A stretch of DNA of 64,000 nucleotides from CAWBOY01 sp963790585 (GCA_963790585.1 CAWBOY010000001.1:310001-374000); one strand, 5' to 3'; shown: positions 9,991 through 19,483, counted from the stretch's first letter. The notes: generated by a model from the letters alone, not told the origin. Made by a program: numbers and translations.

Positions 9991-11488
9991 ATGGACGCCA
10001 TCGTCATCGGTTCTGGCCCGAATGGCCTAGCAGCCGCTGCGACTTTGGCGGCGGCCGGGTGGAAGGTGCTGGTCCTCGAAGCACAACCTCGGCCCGGCGG
10101 TGCGCTCTGGTCGATCGAGTCGACCCTGCCAAGCTACATTCACGATGTCGGCGCCGCCTTTTTCCCTTTCGCCGATGAGAGTCCTGTTTTTCGCCATCTC
10201 CAGCTCGACCAACTCGGCTTACGGTTCGTCAATGCAACCTATGAAAGCTGCCATCCTGCGCCCGACGGTACCAGCGTTTCCATCAGTCGCGACTTAGATT
10301 TGTCCGTTCGCTCGTTCGGCAAGGACGGCGACGCTTGGCGCCGACTCGCCGCCTGGAAAAAGCGGATGGGCGGCCGTCTGGCGGGCGCGCTGCTTGCGCC
10401 CGTGCCTGACTTCGCTGCGGCCTTGCGCCTCGGTCCATTCAACATCCTACACCTGGCACGGCTTGGTCTGCGGAGTACCGCGTCCTTCGCTACGAAGCAC
10501 TTTGCCACCGAAGCTGCCCGGCGCGTTATCCCCGCGCTGGCACTGCATGTCGATCTCGGGCCGGATGACATTGCCGGCGCAGGTCTCGGGCTCGTTCTCG
10601 CGTTGCTCGCTTCCGACAGCGGCTTTCGCGTCCCGGTCGGCGGCGCCGCGCGATCACGGCTGCTCTGCTACAACGACTCGAGCAAGCCGGCGGCAAACTA
10701 CTGCTGAATCAGCGCGTTACCGAAATTGTCGTCCGGCAAAACCGGGCCGTCGCCGTCCGGACGGCGGCGGGGGAGCAATTCGAGGCCAAGCGCGCGGTGC
10801 TCGCCGACGTCGGCGCTCCGGCACTTTATCAAAAACTGCTGCCGCCGCGCGCGGCGACCTCATGGATGCGCAATCGGATGCGCCGATTTCGTTATGGTTG
10901 GGGCACTTTCAAAATGGATTGGGCACTATCAGGCCCGGTCCCCTGGACCAGCGCGGAAGCCCAGGCCGCAGCGGTCGTCCACACGGGCGATAGCATCGCC
11001 GATCTGCGACGTTCACAAATCAAGTTCGCGGGGGCCATTTGCCCGATAATCCGTATCTCGTAATTGGCCAGCAATCACTACCTGACCCGAGCCGCGCGCC
11101 TGCAGGTGGACAGACCCTTTGGGCCTATTCGCGTGTGCCGCCTCATGTCGACGGCGGCTGGGCGGCGCAGCGCGATTCGTTCGCCGACCAGATCGAACGG
11201 CGAATCGAGGGACTGGCACCAGGCTTCCGTCAGCGCATCCTCGGCCGAGCCATCTTCGACCCGCCCGACCTGGAGGCGATGAACGAGAACCTCGTGGGCG
11301 GCGACCTTGGCGGCGGTAGCGCGCAAATCGATCATTTGCTCTTTTTAAGACCCGCGTTCCCTTATTTTGGCAATCGAACGCCGGTACTCGGTCTTTATCT
11401 CGCTTCAGCCTCGAGCAACCCTGGCGCGGGCGTTCACGGCGCCTGCGGCTTCAACGCGGCCCAAGCTGCCCTTTACGATGCGCGTTGA
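9991..11488 (+). CDS. FAD-dependent oxidoreductase, phytoene-desaturase-like (two frame breaks)
   Basis: When repaired this is about 500 residues, a normal length for the NAD(P)/FAD amine-oxidase/phytoene-dehydrogenase-like family. The N-terminus has the dinucleotide-binding fold DAIVIGSGPNGLAAAATLAA, ending VLVLEAQPRPGG. The frame breaks near 10648 (after FRVPVGGA) and continues one frame back as AITAALLQRLEQAGGKLLLN and VLADVGAPALYQKLLP. It breaks again near 11030 and continues as LPDNPYLVIGQQSLPDPSRA and the C-terminal NPGAGVHGACGFNAAQAAL, typical of the family's FAD-contact end. Each break needs one base restored. The substrate is unknown. The 3' end overlaps the convergent gene ending at 11451 by 38 bases. 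Confidence 0.8.
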
Positions 11489-13436
11489 CTTGTTCGGGCG
11501 TGCAGGGTGGGTTCCCCTTTCCAAGGAGTACCGTAATGGATACATCCCGTTGCTCTCCCTCAATCCAGATCCGTCGGACCCGTAAGCCGCCAGCTGGATA
11601 TTCATAGCCGGCCCTATGGATGTAGCCAGATTCAACATTCAGCTCAAACAAAAGGCGTGGTCGAAACTGATCGTCGTACACAATTATTCCTGGCTCCCTC
11701 GCGGCGGGTACGATCAACAGTGGACGCTGGAAAAACTCCAGATTGAGATGACCCATTAGTGGGGTGAAGTCGAAAGCCTCCAGTAAGACGGAGACACTGC
11801 CGCTTGTCGTTTGTAATAGCACAAAATCGTTGGCCGCCGCCTGGGCGTCGCGGAGCGAGACCTTTCCGGGCTGTGACATTCCGCCAACGAGATCTAGCGA
11901 CAATCCACACACTGCGCCAGCGGCGAGGCGGCCTTGGCATCGTTCTATTTCCTGGAGATGAGAAGCTGCCCAAGGTTCTTCAGCAAGCCGCTTCAGCCGT
12001 TGCTTGGCGATTCCTGGGCTGAACGCCAATGTAGCGAAGAGCGGCGTCTGATCCCGCTCCAACAGGACTTTGGCGGTCCCGAGCGGCCGATCCAGAAACA
12101 AAGCCGCTCCCATTTCCTTTAGCTCTTCCTTATCCTCCAGATCTTGTATTGATTGGCTTAACAACTGCTCGATGGCACATGTTACTGACAGTTCATTGTC
12201 AGCAAATAGCGTGCGCGAGCGACATGTTGGCTGTAGAATCTGCTCCTCCGCGATGCGCGGATGTGAGGCCGGCAGGACGCGGGTGTTTTCGCCCGACGAA
12301 GTTGGAGAGTCGGGCACGAGATGGCCCTCATAGGATCGTCGAATGATCCAGGCTTGGCGAAGAGCTCGCCGCCTTCTGCGGGCCGACTTGTCGTTTCCCG
12401 TGAACAACTCCAAATGGCGATCCGCAAGTTTTAGATACTCCTGGAGTACAGCCTCGAGCAGCAAAGCGTCTGGGTAATTGGCTCCTCGGTGGTGGAACGT
12501 CACCAGATCATACGCGGTCAAGTGCCGACATACGTGACGCAGCAGCCAGCTGAGGAAATCGATAACATCCCGCAAGGATCGAGGGTTCTTGTTTAAGACG
12601 TAGCCAAAGAGAGAAATAGTTTGAGGTACGAGGTCCGTATACGGAGTGAGCGAAACGCCGTTATAGACTCGCCGCAAAACGGCAAAGGGATTGGACCCAG
12701 TAAGTTCGACTTGATCCAAGCAGTCTCGGGGTATGGTTCGGAGTAGGAACTCCAATACTCGACTCACTTCGCGCTCGGATAGAACCGATTGGAGATTCAA
12801 CTCCACGTACGAACGCCAATCTCGCACCGGTTCGGCGGCGCCTGACCGATTCGCCAAATAACAATAGAAGAGTTGACCGAACGAGAACAGCGGCAACGGG
12901 GCCTCGACCGACGTCAAAGGTAGCCGGCTCGTGCCGACCACGGCAAGAAATAACTGGCAGATCAATTCATCCGCGAGATCGTCGATGCTCTCGAATGAAG
13001 ATAAATCGATGGATCCCACCAGCTCGCGCACCCATTTTCGCCGCTCCTGTGTTTCGATCACATTGCCACCGGCGTCGATGGCCTGCCAGACATAACATTC
13101 CAGAGCGCGGACGACATGGAGCTGACCCTCTTGTATGTCGAACTTGAGAGAAACGAGAGGTTCCTGCGAGCGGCGGTCGCCCTCTACGAGATACGCATTC
13201 CAGCTCTCAAAACTCTTTCGAGCGCGGGTTTGTACTGGATCAAGCAAGTGGCCTCGGAAGATCTCCCAGGAGATGTCCTCGGACAGCAGATGTTCGAAAA
13301 CAAGGCTCAGTCCACCATCCAGATAGAAATGCCCAAGTTGAAACACCTCAGCGATGAGGGCGCGGACGGAAGCGGGATTGACGCCGTAATCAGCGAACGC
13401 GGCTGGCAAATTAGGTGCGGCACGAAAACGTGGCAT
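11451..13436 (-). CDS. Large protein of unknown function (orphan)
   Basis: 661 residues from ATG 13436, which has GGTGA upstream; ATG 13472 and a TTG at 13505 in the same frame would add 12 or 23 residues. No signal peptide or membrane segment is seen, so it is probably cytoplasmic. It is leucine rich and mostly helical in its first 400 residues, with a basic KSARRRRRALRQ patch near residue 365, then a beta-rich C-terminal 150 residues (VLLQTTSGSVSVLLEAFDF and similar). No catalytic or binding motif recognised. It overlaps the convergent oxidoreductase end and is divergent from the TrmB-like gene. Intact over its whole length, unlike many neighbours. Confidence 0.7.
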   Translation of the reverse strand: MPRFRAAPNLPAAFADYGVNPASVRALIAEVFQLGHFYLDGGLSLVFEHLLSEDISWEIFRGHLLDPVQTRARKSFESWNAYLVEGDRRSQEPLVSLKFDIQEGQLHVVRALECYVWQAIDAGGNVIETQERRKWVRELVGSIDLSSFESIDDLADELICQLFLAVVGTSRLPLTSVEAPLPLFSFGQLFYCYLANRSGAAEPVRDWRSYVELNLQSVLSEREVSRVLEFLLRTIPRDCLDQVELTGSNPFAVLRRVYNGVSLTPYTDLVPQTISLFGYVLNKNPRSLRDVIDFLSWLLRHVCRHLTAYDLVTFHHRGANYPDALLLEAVLQEYLKLADRHLELFTGNDKSARRRRRALRQAWIIRRSYEGHLVPDSPTSSGENTRVLPASHPRIAEEQILQPTCRSRTLFADNELSVTCAIEQLLSQSIQDLEDKEELKEMGAALFLDRPLGTAKVLLERDQTPLFATLAFSPGIAKQRLKRLAEEPWAASHLQEIERCQGRLAAGAVCGLSLDLVGGMSQPGKVSLRDAQAAANDFVLLQTTSGSVSVLLEAFDFTPLMGHLNLEFFQRPLLIVPAAREPGIIVYDDQFRPRLLFELNVESGYIHRAGYEYPAGGLRVRRIWIEGEQRDVSITVLLGKGNPPCTPEQVNAHRKGQLGPR

Positions 13437-13517
13437 GGTACATTTCACCAAGTCGAGAGCCGAATGCAACATAAAGATAGAATAGCTGACAGACGTTTGC
13501 GTCAATGAGGAATCCCA

Positions 13518-14324
13518 ATGAAATCAGGCGACAAACCAGAGCGGAAGAAGCGGCAGATCGAGCGTGAGTTCGGCGTGCCGATCGCGGGCGAGATCCTTGA
13601 TCCGTCGCTCTGGACGCAGACCGCCCTCAAGAAGCTGCCCGACCCAGGTCCTCTTGATCCGTCAAAAATCTTTGGCCGCTCGGCGCCGCTAATCGTCGAT
13701 TGTGGCTGCGGAAATGGTCGATTTCTGATCGGTAGCGCCGTCTGGAGGCCCCAATACGACCACCTCGGCGTCGATCTTCTCCCCGTCGTGATTCGCTACG
13801 CCACCCGTCGCGGCAACCAGCGCGGCCTAACGAATCTACGCTTCGCGGTCGTCGATGGTTATCGCCTGGTTCGCGACTACTTGCCGCCCGCTAATGTCGC
13901 CGAGTTCCATTGCTATCATCCCCAGCCGTATTACGATCCGCGGGACGTCGCTCTGCGCCTGCTCACGCCCTATTTCCTGTCCATGGTCCATCGCTCCCTG
14001 ATTCCTGGAGGCCAATTCTTCATCCAGACCGACAACCCCGGCTACTGGCGTTATATCCGCGCCATCGTCCCATTTTTCTTCGATTTCCACGAACGCATCG
14101 GCAAATGGCCCGATTCACCAAAGGGACGAACGCGGCGAGAGATCATTGCGCTCAAGCGTGGTTTGCCTGTATTCCGGGGTTCTGGTGTAGCCAAAGTTGG
14201 ACTGAGTGAGAATGAAGCGTTGGCGCTCGCGGAGGAACTCCCGCCGCCGGTGTTCGATGCGGACCGGTGCTTGCGACAACTGGATGAGGAAGAAAGAGAG
14301 TCAGGGCGGGGCGACGGGGCTTAG
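13518..14324 (+). CDS. TrmB-like tRNA (guanine-N7) methyltransferase, divergent
   Basis: 268 residues with GAGGAA upstream of the ATG. A Rossmann SAM-binding motif VDCGCGNGRFL (res about 58-68) is followed by DHLGVDLLPVVIRYATRRG, then FHCYHPQPYYDPRD and a late QTDNPGYWRYI. This is the order seen in TrmB, which makes m7G46 in tRNA. In TrmB the middle motif is normally a PDPWPK-type sequence followed by basic residues; here it is HPQPYYDPRD, so the substrate or activity could differ. The C-terminal extension of about 60 residues (SENEALALAEELPPP) is unusual. Classification as TrmB family is fairly secure; tRNA as substrate is inferred. Confidence 0.75.
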   Translation: MKSGDKPERKKRQIEREFGVPIAGEILDPSLWTQTALKKLPDPGPLDPSKIFGRSAPLIVDCGCGNGRFLIGSAVWRPQYDHLGVDLLPVVIRYATRRGNQRGLTNLRFAVVDGYRLVRDYLPPANVAEFHCYHPQPYYDPRDVALRLLTPYFLSMVHRSLIPGGQFFIQTDNPGYWRYIRAIVPFFFDFHERIGKWPDSPKGRTRREIIALKRGLPVFRGSGVAKVGLSENEALALAEELPPPVFDADRCLRQLDEEERESGRGDGA

Positions 14325-14358
14325 TTGTTCGGTTTCGGGGGCGATGTTGTCGTGAGGG

Positions 14359-14760
14359 CTACGATAAAACCTCGACGGGAATCAGAGTGCAACGGGATAG
14401 CTGGGCGTCATTCGTGAGGAACAGGCCGCAGCCATGTTCAATGGCGGCGGCGAGATGGACGGCATCGAGTGGCTTTAGATTAAACGTACTTGCGACCTGG
14501 GCAGTGCGCTCCCAGATCGTGGCGGATACAGGAAGCATCTTCACGTGTGGGCTACTGAAGAAAGCCTTATAGGTGGCAATGTCCGTTGCATTTCCCAATG
14601 CCAGAGGCTTAATCAAGCATTCCAGACGCCCAGCATCGCAAAAGGCAATCTCGTCGCCGGCCATTCGAAGTGAAGTCACGCGTGTCGTTGCTTTGGGCGT
14701 CCAGGTCGGGTTTGTTTCTATCAAATAAATTACGATGTTGGCGTCGAGAGCAACAATCAT
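14359..14760 (-). CDS. PIN-domain toxin (VapC-like ribonuclease)
   Basis: 133 residues; the ATG at 14760 directly follows GGAGAGGAGAG and overlaps the stop of the upstream antitoxin by ATGA. The PIN acidic set is visible: Asp in IVALDANIVIYLIE near residue 6, Glu in RLECLIKP near 42, Asp in LKPLDAVHLAA near 98 and the Asp in LFLTNDAQL near 116. PIN toxins cut RNA with Mg2+. The upstream partner, the coupling and the length make a toxin-antitoxin pair the best reading. The target RNA is unknown. Confidence 0.85.
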   Translation of the reverse strand: MIVALDANIVIYLIETNPTWTPKATTRVTSLRMAGDEIAFCDAGRLECLIKPLALGNATDIATYKAFFSSPHVKMLPVSATIWERTAQVASTFNLKPLDAVHLAAAIEHGCGLFLTNDAQLSRCTLIPVEVLS

Positions 14761-15013
14761 CTCTCCTCTCCGCTCGAAGGCGTTGCGGTTGCCTGCTCGC
14801 GGCGACATTCATCTTGTAGTCGTCCAGACTCCAAAACTTCCTGCTCCGACTGGTCACGCAATTGCCGACGGAAGGCCTCCACTTCCTCGGCCGTCCGCGG
14901 TGTTAGCCCGGCTTGCGCTGCGCCGCTCGAATGTTTCTGAGCAGTTGCAGAAATGGATCGACCGGGGTTAGTGCGTCCGTCGGTTGTTTAATTACGGTTT
15001 CAGTCAGGCTCAT
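14757..15013 (-). CDS. Antitoxin partner of the PIN toxin (frame break near 14928)
   Basis: The start at 15013 has GGAG nine bases upstream and reads MSLTETVIKQPTDALTPVDP. About 28 codons in, the frame hits a stop, but the neighbouring frame continues as GLTPRTAEEVEAFRRQLRDQ and SEQEVLESGRLQDECRREQA and ends in a TGA overlapping the toxin ATG. The span is 257 bases, one short of a multiple of three, so a single lost base near 14925-14932 explains it. The repaired product would be about 85 residues, acidic and helical, as expected for a short antitoxin. No DNA-binding motif is recognised. Confidence 0.6.
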
Positions 15014-15066
15014 GATTTTGTCTCCGACTTGGAGTACGCTTCACACCAAGAACAACTATTCACACC

Positions 15067-15399
15067 TTACGGAATCAGATCCGCCGGCCTCGTCCCCGAG
15101 TCGACGCGCCCACTCCCCGCGAAGCGACTGATGATTCGCACCGTCATATCCTGCGTACAAAGGACTTGGCAGCTGAGCCGAATGCCGGTCAAGCCTCGGG
15201 CTGTGAGGACATTCCTTTCAGCGTCGGTCATCGTCGCGGGCTCCCCTGCCACGAACTGGACGCGGCAAGTCGTGCAGCGGGCGTTGCCGCCACAGGCATG
15301 GAGCTGGTCCACACCGGCTTCGTCCGTCAGCGCCAAAACCAGGCGCTTACCTGTCGGCACTTCAAACGTTCCGCCGCCCTCAATGGTCAACTTCGGCAT
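15067..15399 (-). CDS. 2Fe-2S ferredoxin
   Basis: 110 residues, the size of small plant/adrenodoxin-type ferredoxins. Cluster cysteines are seen in ACGGNARCTTC (res about 36-46) and LSCQVL (about 77). The beta-grasp start PKLTIEGGGTFEVPTGKRLV fits. It should carry single electrons in the cytoplasm; the redox partner is not evident nearby. It lies 24 bases downstream of the hydrolase gene on the same strand, so they may be co-transcribed. A second ferredoxin of different sequence is at 36923-37303. Confidence 0.88.
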   Translation of the reverse strand: MPKLTIEGGGTFEVPTGKRLVLALTDEAGVDQLHACGGNARCTTCRVQFVAGEPATMTDAERNVLTARGLTGIRLSCQVLCTQDMTVRIISRFAGSGRVDSGTRPADLIP

Positions 15400-15422
15400 C
15401 TTCTCATGCTCCCTTGTGAGAT

Positions 15423-16346
15423 CTATTTTTCGTGCTTCTTGAGAAACTCGCGAAAGACCCCGAAGGCGTCGTTGCTGCCGCCATCGTGATGAAAGTGATT
15501 CTCCACCGCGTAAAACTCTTTGGGCCCCGGCGAGGCCTCATAAAGCTTTTGCCCCATAGCGAACGGAATCAGGCCATCCGCTTTGCTATGAATGAAAAAG
15601 GTCGGTTTCTTACACTCCGCGATCTTGGCCAGATTGTCGTATTTATTGGTGACCATCCAGCGCGCCGGCAAGAACCAGAACGTTGTTTGCGCCATGTCGG
15701 CAAACGATGTGAACGTACTCACAACCAGAAGTGCCCGGTGAGGGCGCCGCGAGGCCAAATCGATCGCCACCCCGCCGCCGAGCGAGCCGCCGTAGAGAAT
15801 GATCCGCTCACCCGACACTTTGCGTTCTTTGACGAGCCAATCATAGCCCGCGTCGGCGGAGCTACAACAACTCGCTTCGGTAGCGGTGCCAGTGCTTTTT
15901 CCGTAGCCCGGATAGTCGAAGAGCAGGACGCCCATATGGCCGGTCTGTACCCAAAAAATCATGGAATGGCCGCGATAGCTCAAATTGCCGGCGTTGCCGT
16001 GGCACCAAAGCACGGCCCCATCTTCCGGCTTCCAATCCGAGGGCGCTGCCCACCAGCCATGAATCTTCGTTCCGTCCGCCAGCGTGTACCAGACGTCCTC
16101 GATCATCAGCGTTTTTGGCGGCGGGTACCAGTCGCTGGCTCCGCTGCCAGGATAGAGGATGCGGTTTTCGAGGCACATGAGGACGATGCAAACTGCCACA
16201 TAGAAGTAGAAAAAGGAGACGCAGCCGCGCAAGAAGCGGTGGCCATAGGATTGCCGCCAAAACGGGGAACGAAGCGTAATCAAGCTCAGAAAGGAACGCC
16301 ATGCGGGCGGAGGCGCGGGCGGGACGGCGTTCGCTTGGTCGGACAT
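15423..16346 (-). CDS. Membrane-anchored alpha/beta hydrolase
   Basis: 307 residues. After a Pro-rich start, residues about 42-60 (CVSFFYFYVAVCIVLMCLE) form a membrane anchor, then a BEM46/ABHD-type hydrolase domain. Oxyanion region LWCHGNAGN; nucleophile elbow LYGGSLGGG (Ser about 196); acid in FIHSKADGLIPF; catalytic His in VENHFHHDGG near the C-terminus. Substrate unknown, probably an ester or acyl group at the membrane. A perfect inverted repeat at 16368-16495 precedes the gene. Confidence 0.85.
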   Translation of the reverse strand: MSDQANAVPPAPPPAWRSFLSLITLRSPFWRQSYGHRFLRGCVSFFYFYVAVCIVLMCLENRILYPGSGASDWYPPPKTLMIEDVWYTLADGTKIHGWWAAPSDWKPEDGAVLWCHGNAGNLSYRGHSMIFWVQTGHMGVLLFDYPGYGKSTGTATEASCCSSADAGYDWLVKERKVSGERIILYGGSLGGGVAIDLASRRPHRALLVVSTFTSFADMAQTTFWFLPARWMVTNKYDNLAKIAECKKPTFFIHSKADGLIPFAMGQKLYEASPGPKEFYAVENHFHHDGGSNDAFGVFREFLKKHEK

Positions 16347-16367
16347 GGCTGCGTTTCCCTCCCACTA

Positions 16368-16495
16368 GTGCGCCGTCCAGACTAAATTTACGTGTGGCAC
16401 AGACATTCCTGTCTGTGCGGGAACCGACGAATGTGCCTTTTGCTGCACAGACAGGAATGTCTGTGCCACACGTAAATTTAGTCTGGACGGCGCAC
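16368..16495. repeat. Perfect 51-bp inverted repeat, MITE-like (CACAGACATT family)
   Basis: Arms 16368-16418 and 16445-16495 are exact reverse complements of 51 bases, separated by 26 bases. Each arm itself holds the near-palindrome CACAGACATTCCTGTCTGTG. A shorter member of the same family is at 55146-55214. It lies between two minus-strand genes. Confidence 0.85.
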
Positions 16496-16506
16496 AAGCT
16501 CTCTGT

Positions 16507-17064
16507 TTAAGTCGCCTTCCACTTGATGTTACAGCCGATGCTCGGCACCTGATGCGCCGAAACGGGCTTGCCAGCAAGTATCGCGTCGAGCGCGGTGCGC
16601 AGGTCGGCGCCGTCGTTCGGCTTGCCGTTGCCCGGGCGGCTGGCGTCCATCTGTCCACGATAAACGAGGCGGCGGTTTTTGTCGAAGAGAAAGAAATCGG
16701 GCGTGCAGGCCGCGCCGTAGGCTTTCGCGACTTCCTGCGTCTCGTCGAAAAGATACGGGAAAGTATAGCCAGCAGCCTTCTTCTCCTCGACCATACGAGC
16801 TGGGCTATCGTCTGGATGGGTCGTCGGGTCGTTGCTGTTGATGGCGAGGACGGTCACATCTTTTGCTTGATATTCGGTCGCCAATTTGGCAAAAGCCGAT
16901 CGGATATGTTTCACATACGGGCAATGATTGCAAATAAAAGCAACGAGTAGGGCGGGGGCGGGCTTGAAATCGGTCAAAGAGACGAATTTGCCGTTGGTGT
17001 CGAGGAGGCGAAAATCGGGGGCGGGAGTGCCAAGAGGGGTCATTTTGGAAGGGGTCAGGGACAT
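16507..17064 (-). CDS. Thioredoxin-like redoxin (AhpC/TSA-TlpA type)
   Basis: 185 residues from the ATG at 17064, which is preceded by AAGGA; an upstream in-frame ATG at 17130 lacks a site. The redoxin start PLGTPAPDFRLLDTNGKFVS is followed by an active-site FICNHCPYVKHIR (CxxC at about 47-50). Then come VLAINSNDPTTHPDDSP and the cis-Pro loop GAACTPDFFLFD near residue 115. No signal peptide, so cytoplasmic. Likely a thiol-disulfide reductase or peroxiredoxin-like reductase. It is followed downstream by the dnaK-side palindromes. Confidence 0.87.
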   Translation of the reverse strand: MSLTPSKMTPLGTPAPDFRLLDTNGKFVSLTDFKPAPALLVAFICNHCPYVKHIRSAFAKLATEYQAKDVTVLAINSNDPTTHPDDSPARMVEEKKAAGYTFPYLFDETQEVAKAYGAACTPDFFLFDKNRRLVYRGQMDASRPGNGKPNDGADLRTALDAILAGKPVSAHQVPSIGCNIKWKAT

Positions 17065-17101
17065 GGAAGAGTCCTTCGTTATCGAAGTGGGATAACATAA
17101 A

Positions 17102-17194
17102 GTAGACGCGGCAAGATGCCGCGTCCGCATTTAGTTGCACGCGGCATCTTGCCGCGTCCGCATTTAGTTGTACGCGGCAAGATGCCGCGTCTAC
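17102..17194. repeat. Triple palindrome (ACGCGGCAAGATGCCGCGT family)
   Basis: Three copies of the palindrome, the middle one in the complementary phase, are separated by the direct repeat CCGCATTTAGTTG. The outer copies form a perfect inverted pair with GTAGACGC ends. The block starts six bases after the dnaK stop and may end its transcription. A single 27-base copy lies upstream of dnaK at 19484-19510. Confidence 0.8.
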
Positions 17195-17199
17195 TACAC

Positions 17200-19159
17200 T
17201 TAGTTCTTCACTTCAAACTCAGCATCGATCACATCATCCTTGCCCTTGGCATCGCCGGCTGGCGAGGCTTGAGGACCATGTGAATGACCCGGGCCGCCTT
17301 GACCGGCGACGGCTTGCGCCAGGGCCTGCGCCGCGACTTTGAGGTCGCTGGTCGCCTGCTTGATCGCCTGGGCATCTTCGCCCTTCATCGCCGCGCGGGT
17401 CCGCTCGATGGCCGACTCGATGGCCGACTTGTCGCCGGCGGCGACCTTGTCGGCGTTCTCTTTCAACGTCTTGTCGATCTGGAAAATCGTGTGTTCCGCT
17501 TCGTTGCGCGCGGTGATCACTTCGACTTTCTTCTTATTGTCGGCGGCGTGCGCCTCGGCTTCCTTACGCATCCGCTCGACTTCCTGCGGGCTGAGGCCGC
17601 TGGAGCCCTTGATCTCGATGGTCGATTCCTTGCCGGTGTCCTTGTCCTTGGCCGACACCTTCAACACGCCGTTGGCGTCGAGAGCGAAAGTCACCTCGAT
17701 CTGTGGCTCGCCGCGACGGGCCGGGCGAATCCCTTCGAGGTTGAACTCGCCCAGGAGACGATTGCTCGAATCGCGGGCGATTTGGCTTTCGCCCTGGAAC
17801 ACCGTGATCGTCACGGCCGTCTGATTGTCCGCCGCGGTCGAGAAGACCTGGCTCTTGCTCGAACGGGATCGTCGTGTTCTTCTCTATCAAAGGCGTCAAA
17901 ATGCCGCCCTCTGTTTCCAGACCCATCGTCAACGGCGTGACATCGAGGAGCTGGATCTTCGACTGGCTCGCCAGCAACAGCTGGGCACCCTGGATCGCGG
18001 CTCCGATGGCGACCACTTCGTCCGGATTGACGCCCTTGTGCCCGTCCTTGCCGAAGATCTCTTTGACGAGCCATTGAATCTTCGGAACGCGCGTCATACC
18101 GCCGACGAGAACGATCTCATCGATCTCCGACGGCTTTTTGATCTTGGCATCCTTTAACGCTTGCATCACCGGGCCACGGCATTTTTCGATCAAGGGATCG
18201 ACCAATTGCTCGAACTTGGAGCGCGTCAGCGTCAGCTGCAAGTGCTTGGCTACGCCGTCGATCGCCGTGATGAAAGGCAGATGGATATCAGTCGAGGCGA
18301 GCTGCGACAGGTCCTTCTTGGCTCGCTCGGCCGCTTCCTTGAGCCGTTGCAACGACATCGGCTCCTTGCGCAGATCGACGTGGTTCTCCTTCTTGAACTC
18401 CTCGGCGATATAGTCGATCAACACCTGATCGAAGTCGTCACCGCCAAGGTGGGTATCGCCGTTGGTCGAGAGGACCTGGTAGACGCCGTCGTCGATTTCG
18501 AGAATCGAGATATCGAACGTGCCGCCGCCAAGATCGAAGACGGCGACTTTTTCGCTCTTCTTCTTGTCGAGGCCATAAGCGAGCGACGCGGCGGTCGGCT
18601 CGTTGATGATGCGCATGCGCTGGCGCGTCTTCTTACCCGTAGAGGGATCTTCAATCTCCCATTCCGTCTCGAAACCCGCGACTTGGGCCGCTTCGATGGT
18701 GGCCTGGCGCTGGGCGTCGTTGAAGTAGGCCGGGACGGTGATGACCGCCTTGCGAACGGTGTGGCCCAGGTAAGCCTCGGCAGCCTCCTTGAGCTTGCGC
18801 AAGATCATCGCCGAGATTTCCGGCGGCGTAAATGTCTTGCCGTCGATCTCGACTTTGACCGGTTCATCCGGCCCGCCGACAATCTTGTAGGGCACGAGCT
18901 TCTCTTCGCCGCCCACTTCTTTATGGCGGCGACCCATGAAGCGCTTGATCGAATAGACGGTGCGGCGCGGATTGGTGATCGCCTGCCGTTTGGCAGGGTC
19001 GCCGACCAGGCGCTCGCCTTTGTCTGTGAAAGCGACAACGCTGGGCACGAGCGGCGAGCCTTCGGGACTCGGAATTACTTTGACTTCGCTTCCTTCCATG
19101 ACCGCGACGACGGAGTTCGTGGTGCCGAGGTCGATGCCGATAATTTTTTCTTCAGCCAT
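17200..19159 (-). CDS. dnaK: Chaperone DnaK (Hsp70), frame break near 17858
   Basis: The Hsp70 ATPase start EKIIGIDLGTTNSVVAVMEG, phosphate loops VFDLGGGTFDISIL and IVLVGGMTRVPKIQ, and the linker LLDVTPLTMGLET are all present. The substrate domain continues in the next frame as VFSTAADNQTAVTITVFQGE and closes with the classic DDVIDAEFEVKN end. One extra base near 17855-17862, in GAGCAAGAGC, accounts for the break; the repaired protein is about 652 residues, the usual length. A 15-17 residue insert (WEIEDPSTGKKTRQR, about 167-181) sits just before MRIINEPTAASLAYG, where E. coli DnaK has none. No grpE or dnaJ adjacent. No CIRCE element recognised upstream. Confidence 0.9.
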
Positions 19160-19483
19160 GTGTATCTCGCTCCTTGTGTCATTACGCCCGCTGAGCTTGG
19201 GCTGCTCTGTTCCGGCCCGACGTCAGCCAACAGACGTTATTTTAGTCGTTTATCTCTGACCTAAGCGAAAGATTTCGCTTTGAGAACGTTACGGATCTTT
19301 CCCCTATTTGAGCAATTGGCGTGCCACGATGCTTTGGGAAAGAAAGATCGACGTAACCTTATATTTAACTGGGAGATTCGCCAGGAGACGATTGCAGAAT
19401 TGTATCAAAAGCTGCCAAAATGACAGAGAGGTGAAGACGGCAAGAATCTTTGCCGGGTCAATCTGGCAGGGCATATCTTGAAA
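19160..19483. other. Intergenic region upstream of dnaK
   Basis: About 320 bases between the dnaK start and a palindrome. It should contain the dnaK promoter. I see no coding frame and cannot identify a CIRCE or sigma-32-type site with confidence. Confidence 0.4.

Noticed and set aside
17840..17870. Programmed frameshift in dnaK
   Set aside because: No slippery heptamer is seen at the break, DnaK is not known to use recoding, and similar breaks occur in a dozen other genes here.
18161..19264. A 367-codon frame opposite dnaK
   Set aside because: The sense strand is plainly DnaK; the antisense product has no family features.
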